64,000 nt of DNA. It comes from Isoperla grammatica. Lineage: Eukaryota; Arthropoda; Insecta; Plecoptera; Perlodidae. A model generated the notes under the pieces. It was not told where the DNA came from, searched no databases, and worked only from the letters and a program-made list of their open reading frames with translations. Below are positions 23,092-34,372 of this stretch, piece after piece. Within the stretch, counting starts at the first letter, position 1. Every line of letters begins with the position of its first letter. A program made the translations under genes and the position numbers. The stretch spans positions 5,269,680-5,333,679 of the forward strand of contig OX246744.1 of the NCBI GenBank assembly GCA_945910005.1. Reading direction: 5' to 3'.

Positions 23092-23688
23092 GTAAGAACA
23101 CTTCAGTTGTGTGAACTAAGCTTCATAAGAACACCACAATTGTGTGAACTGAGCTTCATGCGAACACTGCAGTTGTGTGAACTGAGCTTCATGCGAACAC
23201 CGCAGTTGTGTGAACTGAGCTTCATGAGAACACCACAGTTGTGTGAACTGAGCTTCAAGCGTACACCACAGTTGTGTGAACTGAGCTTCAAGTGTACACT
23301 GCAGTTGTGTGAACTGAGCTTCATGAGAACACCACAGTTGTGTGAACTGAGCTTCAAGCGTACACCACAGTTGTGTGAACTGAGCTTCAAGCGTACACCA
23401 CAGTTGTGTGAACTGAGCTTCAAGTGTACACTGCAGTTGTGTGAACTGAGCTTCATGAGAACACCACAGTTGTGTGAACTGAGCTTCATGAGAACACCAC
23501 AGTTGTGTGAACTGAGCTTCAAGCGTACACCACAGTTGTGTGAACTGAGCTTCAAGTGTACACTGCAGTTGTGTGAACTGAGCTTCATGAGAACACCGCA
23601 GTTGTGTGAACTGAGCTTCAAGCGTACACCACACTTGTGTGAACTGAGCTTCAAGTGTACACTGCAGTTGTGTGAACTGAGCTTCCGG
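23092..23688. repeat. 33-base minisatellite, about 18 units, with four-unit higher-order pattern
   Basis: The unit is like GAGCTTCATGAGAACACCAC followed by AGTTGTGTGAACT. Because 33 is a multiple of three, three frames over two strands stay open for about 200 codons each, which does not indicate a protein. Variants ATGAGAACACCACAG, AAGCGTACACCACAG and AAGTGTACACTGCAG recur in order, giving an irregular four-unit (132-base) period. Confidence 0.95.
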
Positions 23689-25152
23689 CGCTGCAACGAC
23701 AGCTTTCTCTGCCACTATTCATCCTACTCTGCACACTCGCTTGTTTCCGGGTAATATATGAGGACAAAGACACAAAGCTAGTTACGACAACAACTGGGGG
23801 ACATTGTCTAATGCATTATGCGGCTCAGTGTTATGTTTCATGATTCCACAGTCGACGTTACTTGTGAGGTGTAGTGTAGTGTAGTGTAGCATGGTATAAA
23901 GTACATTTGTCACCAACCTATTCAAAAACAATGTACCCATTTTTAAAGAGATTGGCCTTATTATTTCGCCGTACATTTTCGATGAAAGTAATTTATTTGC
24001 ATAATTCAAACGTGAGTATTTTATTTTTGAGCAGCCTTGTCACAAATATACTTGATACCATGCGTAGATATGACATCCCTCTGCAAGTAGGCCTAGGTAA
24101 ATTTTCAGAATAACCCTATTATTAAATATGAGACGTTAAGCCCAAATAATCAAAAAAAAAAAAACTATTATTTGTTTAAGAGAAATTAGTTGACTAAAAA
24201 CGCTGTTCAAGGTGCGTTAAACGTTTTACTAGCATGAACTAAGGTTTGAACTCAGGACGTTCCTTTCAGGGCCTTGAGGTCACTCTATAATTCATTAGTT
24301 TTAGAAACAGATATTTCTAAACATGAGATTACCCGTTTCCAGCAAAATACTTTTTGAATTTAACTTTTCCTCCTACTCTTGTTCCATCCCTCCAATCACC
24401 TACCCCGATTAATCCCGGGAAGAATACCTGGAGAGTAACTCTGCCTGTCGTTAGTAGCAGACATGGTGATTAAGACCTAACAAATAAAAACGTCGTTTAA
24501 CAACAAGAAACCAAATCCAATCGAATTAAACATAGCTGGAATTAAATCAGAACCAATGAACTAAGCAGGACAAAATGGGGAACGCAAAATCGTTCATCTA
24601 AGATTTTAAAAGGTTTCATTTTTTGATAATCCAACAAAACCTCTAAGCTTTTACCAGGCGACCTAGTATGTAGGCCAGGTTGCGTACAAACATCGAGTAA
24701 CCTGATCCCCCCCCATAGCAAGGAAACCAATTTCAAACCAATGCCGTCATTTGATACTTTTCTAATTTACTTCCAAAGAGGAAACTTCTCAAAGGAGTGC
24801 ACGGGAGAGAGCGAGAGAGAAGGGGGGAGAGAGAGAAAACGGTAGAAAAATATATAATTTCTTTTCATGGAAAACTCAACGAAAGAAAGATAATTCTAGA
24901 AAATCCACTCTTAGCGTTTTTCTTGTCAAAGTAACGACCCACGCATTCAGAACGTTTACGCTACATTGGTTCTGCAAACGTGATTCGATTTACAGGCAGA
25001 CGTAAGCATAATAATATCTTCTCCCAGTCTTGAAGATTCTTTCACACTTTCGTGATTCGAATCATGTTTTTCTGTTTGAGGGGTGTTTCACAATACATAA
25101 GAGGATTAATCTTAAAAATAGGCGGAATTAGAATTTGCGGTGAAAGAATGTT
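23689..25152. other. Non-coding stretch
   Basis: A GTAACTCTGCCTGTCGTTAG stretch near 24436 is shared with 52500 and may belong to a dispersed repeat. A GA-rich run lies at 24806-24838. No gene recognised. Confidence 0.35.
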
Positions 25153-25782
25153 TTCTCGAGGCTTCTTTGCGGAACAAGGAGGAATTGAATGACAACATCT
25201 TTCTCGAGACTACTTTGCGGAACAAGAAGGAATTGAATGACAACATCTTTCTCGAGACTTCTTTGCGGAACAAGGAGGAATTGAATGACAACATCTTTCT
25301 CGAGACTTCTTTGCGGAACAAGAAGGAATTGAATGACAACATCTTTCTCGAGACTTCTTTGCGGAACAATGAGGAATTGAATGACAACATCTTTCTCGAG
25401 ACTTGTTTGCGGAACAAGGAGGAATTGAATGACAACATCTTTCTCGAGACTTCTTTGCGGATCAAGGAGGAATTGAATGACAACATCTTTCTCGAGACTA
25501 CTTTGCGTAACAAGGAGCAATTGAATGACAACATCTTTCTCGAGACTACTTTGCGGAACAAGAAGGAATTGAATGACAACATCTTTCTCGAGACTACTTT
25601 GCGGAACAAGAAGGAATTGAATGACAACATCTTTCTCGAGACTTCTTTGCGGAACAAGCAGGAATTGAATGACACATCTTTCTCGAGACTTCTTTGCGGA
25701 ACAAGGAAGAATTGAATGACAACATATTTTTCGAGACTTCGTTGCGGATCAAAGGGGAATAGAATGACAACATCTTTCTCGA
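25153..25782. repeat. 48-base minisatellite, about 13 units
   Basis: The unit is CTCGAGACTTCTTTGCGG followed by AACAAGGAGGAATTG and AATGACAACATCTTT. Nearly every unit has the palindrome CTCGAG. Units differ mainly at ACTTC/ACTAC and AAGGAGG/AAGAAGG. The repeat keeps frames open on both strands (about 190 codons on each), which is expected for a unit of 16 codons. A one-base deletion near 25672 shifts the phase of the last units. Confidence 0.95.
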
Positions 25783-26075
25783 ATGGATATTTATTTAAGA
25801 AACACTCCCGTGGTCAAAACTATTGTAGATCCAGAAAAAAAACACCCAGCAAGTGGGAACCTAGCTTTGATTCCCGGTCGAGGTTGGTTTTTATTTTCTG
25901 GAGCTCTCAACATCTTTCTGTAGATGTCAACACATCACTTTTTCAATATCTTAAAGCGTTCTCAAAATATCAATAGAAAACGTTGATTAAGCGAGTTTGT
26001 TCTACCTTTACCAGAGTAGATAGAGAAGTTTTCTCAATGAGAAACTTCTTTTATCGACTATTGCAAAATGATATT
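25783..26075. other. Non-coding stretch
   Basis: No gene recognised. Confidence 0.35.
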
Positions 26076-26116
<41 letters not shown>

Positions 26117-26131
26117 CCCTCTCCCTCTCCT
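26076..26131. repeat. CT microsatellite
   Basis: CT dinucleotide run followed by CCCTCTCCCTCTCC. Confidence 0.95.
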
Positions 26132-26269
26132 TACTTTTACTATTATTATTACTATTTTAATGCAAGTTAAAACATCAGTTAAATACCAATTATGGCAGAA
26201 TGTACTCGTTGGTAGTTGTAATGTGACCATGCTTCCCTTAGTAATGTCAATGTAAAATAAATAGAGTGA

Positions 26270-26478
26270 ATGGGATGGATGAATGATACGTTGATATTTG
26301 TGAGTGTATAAGTTGAAAGTTTCAAGTTAATCATAATATTTATTTGTAATCAATTTGTACTAAATTAATTAATTGATTTGTATTTCTACTTAGTAATAGT
26401 TAGGTTGGATGTAAGAGAAGGCCTAACTGGCCTTAATCACGCCTGAAAATAAAGACACTTATATCTATCTATCTATCT
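26270..26478 (+). mobile_element. Possible 3' end of a non-LTR retrotransposon
   Basis: GTAAGAGAAGGCCTAACTGG followed by CCTTAATCACGCCTGAAAAT and AAAGACACTTATATCTATCTATCTATC looks like a LINE 3' untranslated end with a tetranucleotide tail. No coding part is attached. The identification rests on layout and general resemblance only. Confidence 0.4.
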
Positions 26479-26536
26479 TTATGAACTCTTCTCGGTGAAG
26501 CTATTTTTTCACGAGGCAGACATTAAGAGGTATGTG

Positions 26537-26575
26537 CCCCCCCCCCCCCCCCTCCGGCCCCCCCCCCCCCCCCAC
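26537..26575. repeat. Poly-C tract
   Basis: Two C-runs separated by TCCGG. The complementary strand could form a G-quadruplex. Confidence 0.95.
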
Positions 26576-26927
26576 CAACGGTCGCGTCTCTCACGACGCG
26601 ACGACGAAACACATCTCTGGGGTAAACATCGCCGAGCTGCGAATCAGACGAACACGTCCTCCCCTAATTTATAAGACTGTTAATTATTCCCACTAAGCGC
26701 TTTTAATCTCCTTAAAAAATAAAAAAAAGCTTGAGATGTATTTCTGCTGTGTTGGTTGATGTCACCACCTCTAGGCCGCTTGTAGATGTCAGTGGTGTTG
26801 ATATACTGTGCACTACGGTACAGTTGAATTAACAGGGAAGGATACTTCTACGTTCAAAAACAGCACACCATTTAATTTTTAAATTATATCTCAAGAATGG
26901 AGTTTGAAATCGAAAGTCTGAATCAAC

Positions 26928-27112
26928 AGCGCACTGTGGTTTGGTAAGTCCTACACACTCAATGCTCTTAGTTGTGTCTTACATTATTATCAGCATGGTT
27001 TTTATTTCTAATAAATTTTCTTACTAATTATCGATTAATAATCAAAATAACTAGGCTAGTGGTTATAATATTTCATTCAGACTGTAGGGCTTACCAAAGC
27101 ACAGTGCGATTT
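26928..27112. mobile_element. Short inverted-repeat element
   Basis: GCGCACTGTGGTTTGGTAAG and its counterpart CTTACCAAAGCACAGTGCG are inverted around about 140 bases. TGTAGGGCTTACC and GGTAAGTCCTACA extend the pairing. A weaker related stretch (GGTTTGGTAAACCCTACAGA) is at 5417. Confidence 0.55.
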
Positions 27113-27179
27113 TCGATTTTCTGTTGTAATTTTGACGTAAAGGTACCCTTCGCTCTTAAAGCTTTGAGACCATCTATTT

Positions 27180-27470
27180 TATTTTAATACGTTTTATTTA
27201 ACAGTTTTAATACGAGTTTTAATTGTACACCGATAACCTGTGCCAGCTGTTCTATACTTTAGGTTACCAAATTATCTATTTTAAGTTATTTATATGTTCA
27301 TATTTTACAAGGGTACAGAAGGTAGTTAAATTGACACAGTGTAGTGATGTATGAACGAACGTGTACTTATGGTAAAGTGTATGCACTTTTGTAAATATAA
27401 TAATAATTTGACGTGTTCTACACAATTTGTACAAATTTGTAATGGAAACTAAATAAATAAATGAATATTA
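27180..27470 (+). mobile_element. Possible retroposon 3' end with AAAT tail
   Basis: An AT-rich, stop-rich segment ends in ATGGAAACTAAATAAATAAATG. The tail suggests a retroposed 3' end; no source gene is recognised. Confidence 0.3.
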
Positions 27471-28972
27471 AACATAACATATTCTATGTACGTTTCTGTA
27501 GTTTCAGTATTTCTATTTAGTTCTATGTTCTCGGACCTGTGAGTAGACATTCAAATTTGCACCAGTGCTAAAGCGATTCTGTTACAAATAAACAAACAAA
27601 AAATGGCCTCAATTTTTGTGGAATGTTTTCAGTTACTGCAATTGGTGCCCTGTTTGTATGACAGCTTTGTTCGTGGTGTGAGCGCCGTGTAATTTTATCA
27701 TTCTTTACCCCGAAACGTACCAGCGCATTTGGCACACTTTAGTCAGAGTTTAGTTTTTCCCACCTTCTTTCTTTACCCGTTCAATTTCGATTAACCCTTT
27801 TCACATCCACGTTTACCCCGTAAAATAGTTTAAACTGAACCGAGTTTGATAATAGTTTATGCATAATTTTGTTTTTATTCTACATACCAGCTCGCTTGAA
27901 ATGCACCATATTTTGAATTAATTGGCAGTCATCGTCGGCTTTCTGATAATTGGGTCATATTTATAGTTCAAAGTAAAACCACAAACTCACTCGCACAGCT
28001 TGTAAGCTTGTACCTGAGATTGTTACAAGCCAACCGACAGATGGTTGACAAGCGTTTTCAGCTTGTAACTAGAGGCAACGTTATATAAACGATAAAAGTG
28101 GTAATTTAGAATGTGAGTTGGTTTTTTGTCAGTGCAGTTTGTTTCGTGGATGGATTGCATGGTTGCATTTAAAGTGGTTTATTTTCTGAATAAATACGGT
28201 TAACATTCTTTTTACTATGAATTTAATGCTTTTAACTAATTAGTGAAAATGTCAGCGATTTCGATGAAAAAGTTTTATTTTGCCATTTTGGTCGAAAAAA
28301 AAAACAAATACACATAAATGTAATCCACATCGTGTTTGCATTTTGTATTAATTTAATTCACATGTTATTATAACACAACATCATTATCAATTGATTCCGA
28401 AAATGCTCAATTTTCTTTTGAATATATTTCACATCAATTTTTATAGAATAACGAAATTGAATTACATATTTTTTATATTCAAAATGAATATTTTTAATAC
28501 TGATAATCGACATCGTTAATATATTTTAATTAACATTATTATTACAATTATTTATGTAACCTCTAGGCCCAGTATTCAAATTATTAACATCTTCAATCTG
28601 TTTTCGAACATCTTCCATTTAAACGTTATTAAACTTGTTCCGTGTCACGACTTTCTGAATACTGATTTCAAATTATCTAATTCTAATCTCTAATAAATTC
28701 CTTGATGCATTCACGTATGAAATTAGGTTTCCCGGTGTGTTGTGCATTTGTAAATTATCAGACGGGGAATATCTGCTCCTTGGCTGCTTTGTTCGAATGG
28801 GCGTGTACACAATCTTCGCTGCAGATATCTTCATCCCCCCCTTAATATCTCTACTCCAGTAACTCGCGCGGTGAGTTTGTTGTATTATACGTTTTACTTG
28901 CTTGGAATTGGAACCTTGGAAAACAGAAGTAATAACAAACTGAGATTGTTTTTAAACTCGGATTTGATTGAA
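27471..28972. other. AT-rich non-coding stretch
   Basis: No gene recognised. A TATATAAAC word at 28084 is noted but lacks any coding support. Confidence 0.35.
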
Positions 28973-29392
28973 GCGTCTCGTTGGTCCAGTGGTTAGCATC
29001 CCTGCTTCCAATGCAGAAGAACCCAGGTTAAAATCCCGCTTCAGGCAGAAGTGTTTTAACTTCTTATATGGATTCAATTCCATCACTTAGGAATAAGTAA
29101 ACGGTGACTTTGGAGCCGTCCTAGCAACGAAGCACTCAATAAATTCAAAGTTGTTCTAAATCGGCCTTGTTGATTCTGGCATTTGTCCGCAGAATCACTG
29201 ATTGATATTAATGTTTCATATTTGACATATTGATCTTTGATTGGTTATCACTCACTCGTCAATGGTGTTCGGAGCCTACAGGGTTGGTTTAGTCGCTTTA
29301 AATTAAAGCCCCCCACTGAAAATCAGTCTTGTTACTGAGTGGGTGGACTCTAAATGTGAATTTAGTTATTAATTTTATTTTATTTTGGGATT
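28973..29392 (+). mobile_element. SINE-A, full length (reference copy for this window)
   Basis: The tRNA-Gly-like head has GTTGGTCCAGTGGTTAGCAT (A-box region), anticodon loop CTTCCAA and the B-box-like GGTTAAAATCC. It is followed by AAACGGTGACTTTGGAGCCG, CCTAGCAACGAAGCACTC, GTTGATTCTGGCATTTGTCC, ACTCACTCGTCAATGGTG, GGTTTAGTCGCTTTAAATTA and CTGAGTGGGTGGACTC, and a TTTATTTTATTTTGGG tail. At least eight other full or partial copies occur in the window. The head is judged SINE rather than a tRNA gene because of its mismatched arms and its attached body. Confidence 0.9.
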
Positions 29393-30654
29393 TGGTAGTA
29401 GTGAGCATGGATGGATGCATCCCATCTTACAGTCAGTCAGTTAATCCCCTTATGACCAACACTCTTAAAATCTAGTCATCGCAAACTTAGCGTTTTTCGG
29501 TCATATATCCAGAACACCACACAACTTTGATTAAGTGACAAAATATGGGCAATTTGGATTCTTTATAACCCAACACATGTATGAATAGCATTTGTTACTT
29601 TGAAGTAATGATCATCAGTAAGTTAGTGTTGTTGTTGGAAACACAGAATGCAAGTGACTTTAAACATTATCTTTACTGATTGAAAACAGGCAACATATCC
29701 ACGTAAATAATTATCAATCATATAAATATTTCTTTATGTAGGGAAATGTTCATCAGTATGAGCAATTTAGGTATCGGAAACTCCGAAATATACTATAACA
29801 AGTTGATGGATATTATTGTACATACAAAACTGTGAATGTTCGGCCGTACCTATCACCGCTATATAGTCTTACAACTCCTACACTACCACAAGTTATGAGT
29901 TCCATTCCAAGACCTGCTTCTCAAAATCTACTTATACAAACGTCACTCTTCCGATGAAGATAAATGCAATAAAGATATACATTTATCTGGAAAATGTTGC
30001 AACTTGCTATTCAAGCTTTTAGTGCGATTGAAATGCAATATAAAACAATGACTTTTTCCCTCGTTCTCATGTCGAAAATAATGTTATGTGCCTTGAAAGA
30101 GCTTCAAAGAGGAGTAGATCGAAATGGGGTGTGTATTACATTGCTCTTTGATCTAGGTGTTAAATATCTATTAAGCTCCAAACGCATCTTTCAGGCTATT
30201 ATATCCCATCGCATAGTATATTCTCAAAAGCGAAACCTTTCCACGTGTAAAGCTTTCCCCAGCGTGATCGTTCTTGTTTGGCTCTCAACGCAGAGTGAGC
30301 TGTGAAATCTAATTTTGCCTTCTCGGTAGCGATAGCGATCCGCTCCGCTCACTCGGAGCAACTAGAAGAAATGAGGAACGCGTTTCACGTTCAAAAACCG
30401 TTAATTGAATATATTACGAGGACGGGTAATTAAAGACCTATTAACTGAGGACTTGCGTACCTATCGGGGTCGCACTGGAAAGGTATTGTATTCGAGGGGA
30501 GTGACTTTCGCTCAGGACAATAACAAAACAGTGATTCGAGTGTGCTATTGGTGCTCTTTGTATACTGAATAGTTTATAGTTTATAGTACATACATCTTGT
30601 ATTATAAGAACTACTGGTGTTATAGTTTGATAACAGATTTTGTACGAAACGTGC
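29393..30654. other. Non-coding stretch
   Basis: A 103-codon frame at 29994-30305 has no recognisable domain and no clear splice sites. No gene is called. Confidence 0.35.
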
Positions 30655-30850
30655 CCGGGATAATCCATGTCCCTCTTCAGGTGACTAACTAGATATTGCG
30701 GTATTTGGAATAGTCGGGAAGCAATTCCCGAGAACTGATAATATAACTTAATCCAAGCATTTGCCTTGTGACTGAGGAAACCTTTAAAAAAAAACTTCAG
30801 TTAGGTATCAAACCGGCGGGCTTCCGAATGAGATTCTTGTGTTCTAGCAT
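30655..30850 (-). mobile_element. SINE-B copy, minus strand, worn
   Basis: GTCCCTCTTCAGGTGACTAA, TTGCCTTGTGACTGAGGAAA and ACTTCAGTTAGGTATCAAACC correspond to the complement of SINE-B body and head. Confidence 0.75.
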
Positions 30851-31319
30851 CTAGATCAGTAACGATTAAATACGTTTTAAAATTTAATCGCCAACTTATT
30901 CTTTTGATCCTATTTAACTTTGCACCCGCGGTTAAACTCGAATCCATTAATTTTAACTTTGTTAAACGAAAAAAGTGCCAATATATTCTGTGTAAAGTGT
31001 AGACTACAATGATATTAATGGTTATGAAGTATTCATCATTATACGTATATGAACGTAATTTATACATAAATCATATTCCTTTGTACTGAAGAAAAAACTT
31101 GGCAACAATCTTAAACTTTAAACTTTCAATAAGCTTACAGACGCTTCGTTCTTTCATCCCTCACGTCTTTGTAAAATACGAAGGGCTTTAGTTGTGAGCG
31201 AGAGAGATTAATTGAAAAATTAAAAAGTTGACTGGAGAACTGGGTATTAGTAGTTTTCAACTCTCTTCTTCTTTTTCTTCTTTTTCTCCTTCCACCCACA
31301 ACGTCGTCTTCATCACTTG
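30851..31319. other. Non-coding stretch
   Basis: No gene recognised. A T/C-rich tract lies at 31258-31295. Confidence 0.35.
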
Positions 31320-32085
31320 ATTCTCCCGTTTTGAAATCGGTATATCTTCCGAACTGAAGGGGTAAAAGTAGTGCAAAAATAGTGAATAAATATTACTTTA
31401 GTTAATGAAGTTTGAATTTGAAAGTGGTTCGATCAGCTACTATAAACTTGGCCCCCCGTTTTGAAATCGGTATACTGAACTGAAGGGGTGCAAGTGGTGC
31501 AAAATAGTAAATAAATATGACTTTAGTTAATGAAGTTTAAATTTGAAAGTAGGTGAGCTACTATTAACTTGGCTCCACAGTTTTCAAATCCTTATCTTCC
31601 GAACTAAAGATGCGAAACATATCTAGGTTGTGGTGCTAAACAGTTCATTAATATGAGTAGGTTTTCATTTATTTATGTATTAATTCATTTATTTAATGTC
31701 TATCATATTCAGTTATAAAAACTGATTTACAAAGGAGGACCTTAAATAAAACTAAGCTATGCAAACAAATAATAATAATCTTGAATATTCCAAAGTTATT
31801 AGTGTTACAGTTAGCTCCCCCCCCCCTCTTTTTTCTTTATATCTTTTTCGTTATATATTTCGTTAAAATGTTATATCTTCCGAACTAAAGGGGTACAGAA
31901 ATTTAAATTTGTGGTGCAAAATAGTTAACAAAATATATGAGTAGGTTTTCGTCTTGAATATTCCAAAGTTCTAAGTGCTACAATAAACACCTTCCCCCTT
32001 TCGTTATATCTTTTTCGTTATATATATCGTAATATCTTCCGAACTAAAGGGGTAGATACACAAATCTAGATTTGCGGTAACAAAA
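31320..32085. repeat. Diverged tandem repeat, unit about 125 bases
   Basis: CCGTTTTGAAATCGGTAT recurs at about 31327 and 31457, with a weaker copy near 31576. Each is followed by CTTCCGAACTGAAGGGGT-like text, GTGGTGCAAAATAGTAAATA and ATGAAGTTT. Further CTTCCGAACTAAAGGGGTA copies occur near 31876 and 32036. The later copies are interrupted by AT-rich text. Confidence 0.75.
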
Positions 32086-33328
32086 TGTTGCAATCGAATC
32101 ACTTATCTATGGCGAAAGCATCTGTAAAGTTATTCCGGGACAAGTATAATACCTTGTTTACAATTTCGTTCCTCATTAATTCGTTTTAGAATCCAGTCTC
32201 TAAAAAAAATCATAATCCAGTAAGAAAAACTTTTTAAATTAAATATTACTCTCTGGTTTTCACGGTAGGTACCTCATTAAAAGTAAGTTATATTTAGCAA
32301 AGGGTGTTGTCACTCAACGTTGCGCGCATTATGCTCAGCGTTGGTGACGTTTAAATCCACGTTTTTCCTCATTAACATTCATCAAAACCATAAACACTGA
32401 GATTCAAGTGTCAGTGTACTATTTAATTAAGCACTGTTTCACAAACCACCGTTTCACCGTTCGTTTGCTTAAATACACCGTTTTAATTATGTTAGCGTGA
32501 CGTGAGCACTTTGAATGATGTATTATATATGTATGTTTGCTCTTACGTTTATTGTCAATATAAATTCAACGTTTCAAAACCTTTCGAAAGATGTAAAAAA
32601 GAAAAAAAGAACACACAACAATCAAAGTCATTTCACATATTTTTTTTGTACATCTTGAGAAAAACGGATCAACTAAAATAAAAAACACCAGAAAAATCAC
32701 GAGAAACGTTTTTTTTAATTACATTTTGAAACCAATTGGAGCCAATCAGCGGGTGGCTTTTTGAAGCACTGACATTTGATTGGCCAGTTAATTGGTCAAC
32801 ACTACATAATGTAATGTAGATTTGTTCATTATATAGTTAGAAGTGAAATGTTTTATGGCGTACCTTGTAATTTGAAAGTGGCAAGTAAAATGGTTGGCTC
32901 TACGTATGGTTTTTAAGAAACAGATAATTTGAGGTAATTTACTAATCGATATGGCATCTTGTTTTTCTTTAATCTACCTACAACATTAGTGAAGATACAG
33001 CCAATTACATTACACACCTGAGAGTAAATAAAACTACCATGATGAGTCAATTGATTGCTATGCTTTCATTTACTAATAGTTATCTAATGTCATTATCTAA
33101 GCCTAACAGAATGGTTAGTGATTAACGATTATTGAACTGCTTAGCTTAAGTGCGTCGTTACACATTATCATCATGCATCAATTTAGTTTGTTAGGTCTCG
33201 ATAATTACCTATTATTAGTAAACACAAGTATTGCAATCGATATGCACTGCGCACTTCACATACAAAGTGACGCAGACAATTGATTTACACTTAAGAAAGA
33301 CACTTATTTCTTTGTTTAATCTACACAC
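32086..33328. other. AT-rich non-coding stretch
   Basis: GGAGCCAATCAGCGGGTGGC (32740) through TGATTGGCC is shared with 35578-35620, a short dispersed repeat. No gene recognised. Confidence 0.4.
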
Positions 33329-33584
33329 TAGTGGCGGCTTCTGATGAGGCATAGAGTAAAATATTTAGAGAAAATCGGATTTCATCATTCTATGTCAAAA
33401 ATGAATGTTCCTTACCTGCTAATGCCTCATGCACTCACTAGGAACCAATTTACCGTTTATTTTAAGTGTATTGTATAACCAATTTGACAATAAAACTTTA
33501 AACTTTCAATGTAGTGACATGAATACATGACAGGTTCCTAGGTGAGGCTCAGTTTCATTTCACCCATATCACGAGCCGCCACTG
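33329..33584. mobile_element. hAT-like element, 256 bases, diverged
   Basis: Ends TAGTGGCGGCT and AGCCGCCACTG are inverted. The flanking octamers CTACACAC and CGACCCAC agree at six of eight positions, as for an aged 8-base target duplication. No coding capacity. Confidence 0.55.
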
Positions 33585-33962
33585 CGACCCACATCAAACA
33601 ACGAAGACGAAACGTCAAATACAATATCTACTGTTTTGAAAACTGTCTGTCTCAATTTCCATCTCCCATACAGAAACAGACCACGAAATAAGATGTCATG
33701 TTTATGAATAAGTTATTGCCGAGAAAGTACATACGTCAAATGTGTGTGTGTGTATGGAAAGCGAATATTGACAGTTGAAATACTTTTTTGACGTTTGGAA
33801 AATAAAATAATACTTTCACACGGAATATGGTTGAAACATCTCCTTGAAAAGGGTAAGTTAGGGATAATTTACAACGTTTTTACAACAAATTTACAACGGT
33901 GGCCTGGACATTTCTAAGCACATCAGGCGTGACTAAATGAGGCTTAATATTTAAATTGTTCG
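33585..33962. other. Non-coding stretch
   Basis: No gene recognised. Confidence 0.35.
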
Positions 33963-34372
33963 TAGGAATACCCGTTATAGGGTGCACACTACCTTTACCT
34001 GATGTGTCCCTCTTAGGTGACTAACTAGGTTATTAGGGTGTTGGGTAGTTGGGAAGGAATGTCCGAGGGCTATTAGTAGGACTCAATCACGGCATTCGCT
34101 TTTACGACTGAGGAAAACCTCGGAAAAAACCTTCAGTCAGGACTGCCGGGGGCCAGAATCAAACCGGCGACCTCCCGAATTAGAGGTTGGAATTCATAGT
34201 CGGCCCCTACACCTAGGGGCGCCCATTGTTACCAAGGTAACAGTTGCTTCCATGTTATTTCCCATAAACAAAACAAATCCCTAGCAACAATGGGTGCCCC
34301 TTGGTGTAGGGGCCGACTATGAATTCCAACCAGAGTCTCGCGTTTTAGCGCTGAGCCACCACTATCGGTAAA
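33963..34372 (-). mobile_element. SINE-B copy, minus strand, split by a 137-base MITE
   Basis: From the plus strand: GGAATACCCGTTATAGGGTG, GTGTCCCTCTTAGGTGACTA, CATTCGCTTTTACGACTGAGG, AAACCGGCGACCTCCCGAAT, then the insertion 34195-34331, then GTCTCGCGTTTTAGCGCTGAG and CCACCACTATCGGTA. This is the longest minus-strand SINE-B copy in the window. Confidence 0.88.
34195..34331. mobile_element. Palindromic MITE, 137 bases, inserted in the SINE-B head
   Basis: Terminal inverted repeats GGTTGGAATTCATAGTCGGC and GCCGACTATGAATTCCAACC continue through CCCTACACC/GGTGTAGGG and CCCATTGTT/AACAATGGG. The flanking AGA triplets (34192-34194, 34332-34334) fit a 3-base duplication; deleting the insert and one AGA restores the usual SINE-B order TTAGAGTCTCGCG. 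Confidence 0.88.

Noticed and set aside
23086..23754. A 222-codon repetitive 'protein' with an 11-residue period, also open on the other strand
   Set aside because: The 33-base unit is a multiple of three, so several frames stay open by arithmetic. No start context, splice sites or composition support a gene.
25112..25715. 190-codon repetitive frames on both strands
   Set aside because: Same arithmetic effect for a 48-base unit; a one-base deletion late in the array breaks the frame without other consequence.
1350..28098. Shared word CGTTATATAAACGATA at about 1350 and 28082
   Set aside because: One pair of 15-16-base matches in an AT-rich 64 kb window is about what chance allows, and flanks do not match.
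28982..29046. tRNA-Gly gene
   Set aside because: Arms are mismatched, the B-box is altered (GGTTAAAATCC) and the segment continues into a SINE body found elsewhere in the window.
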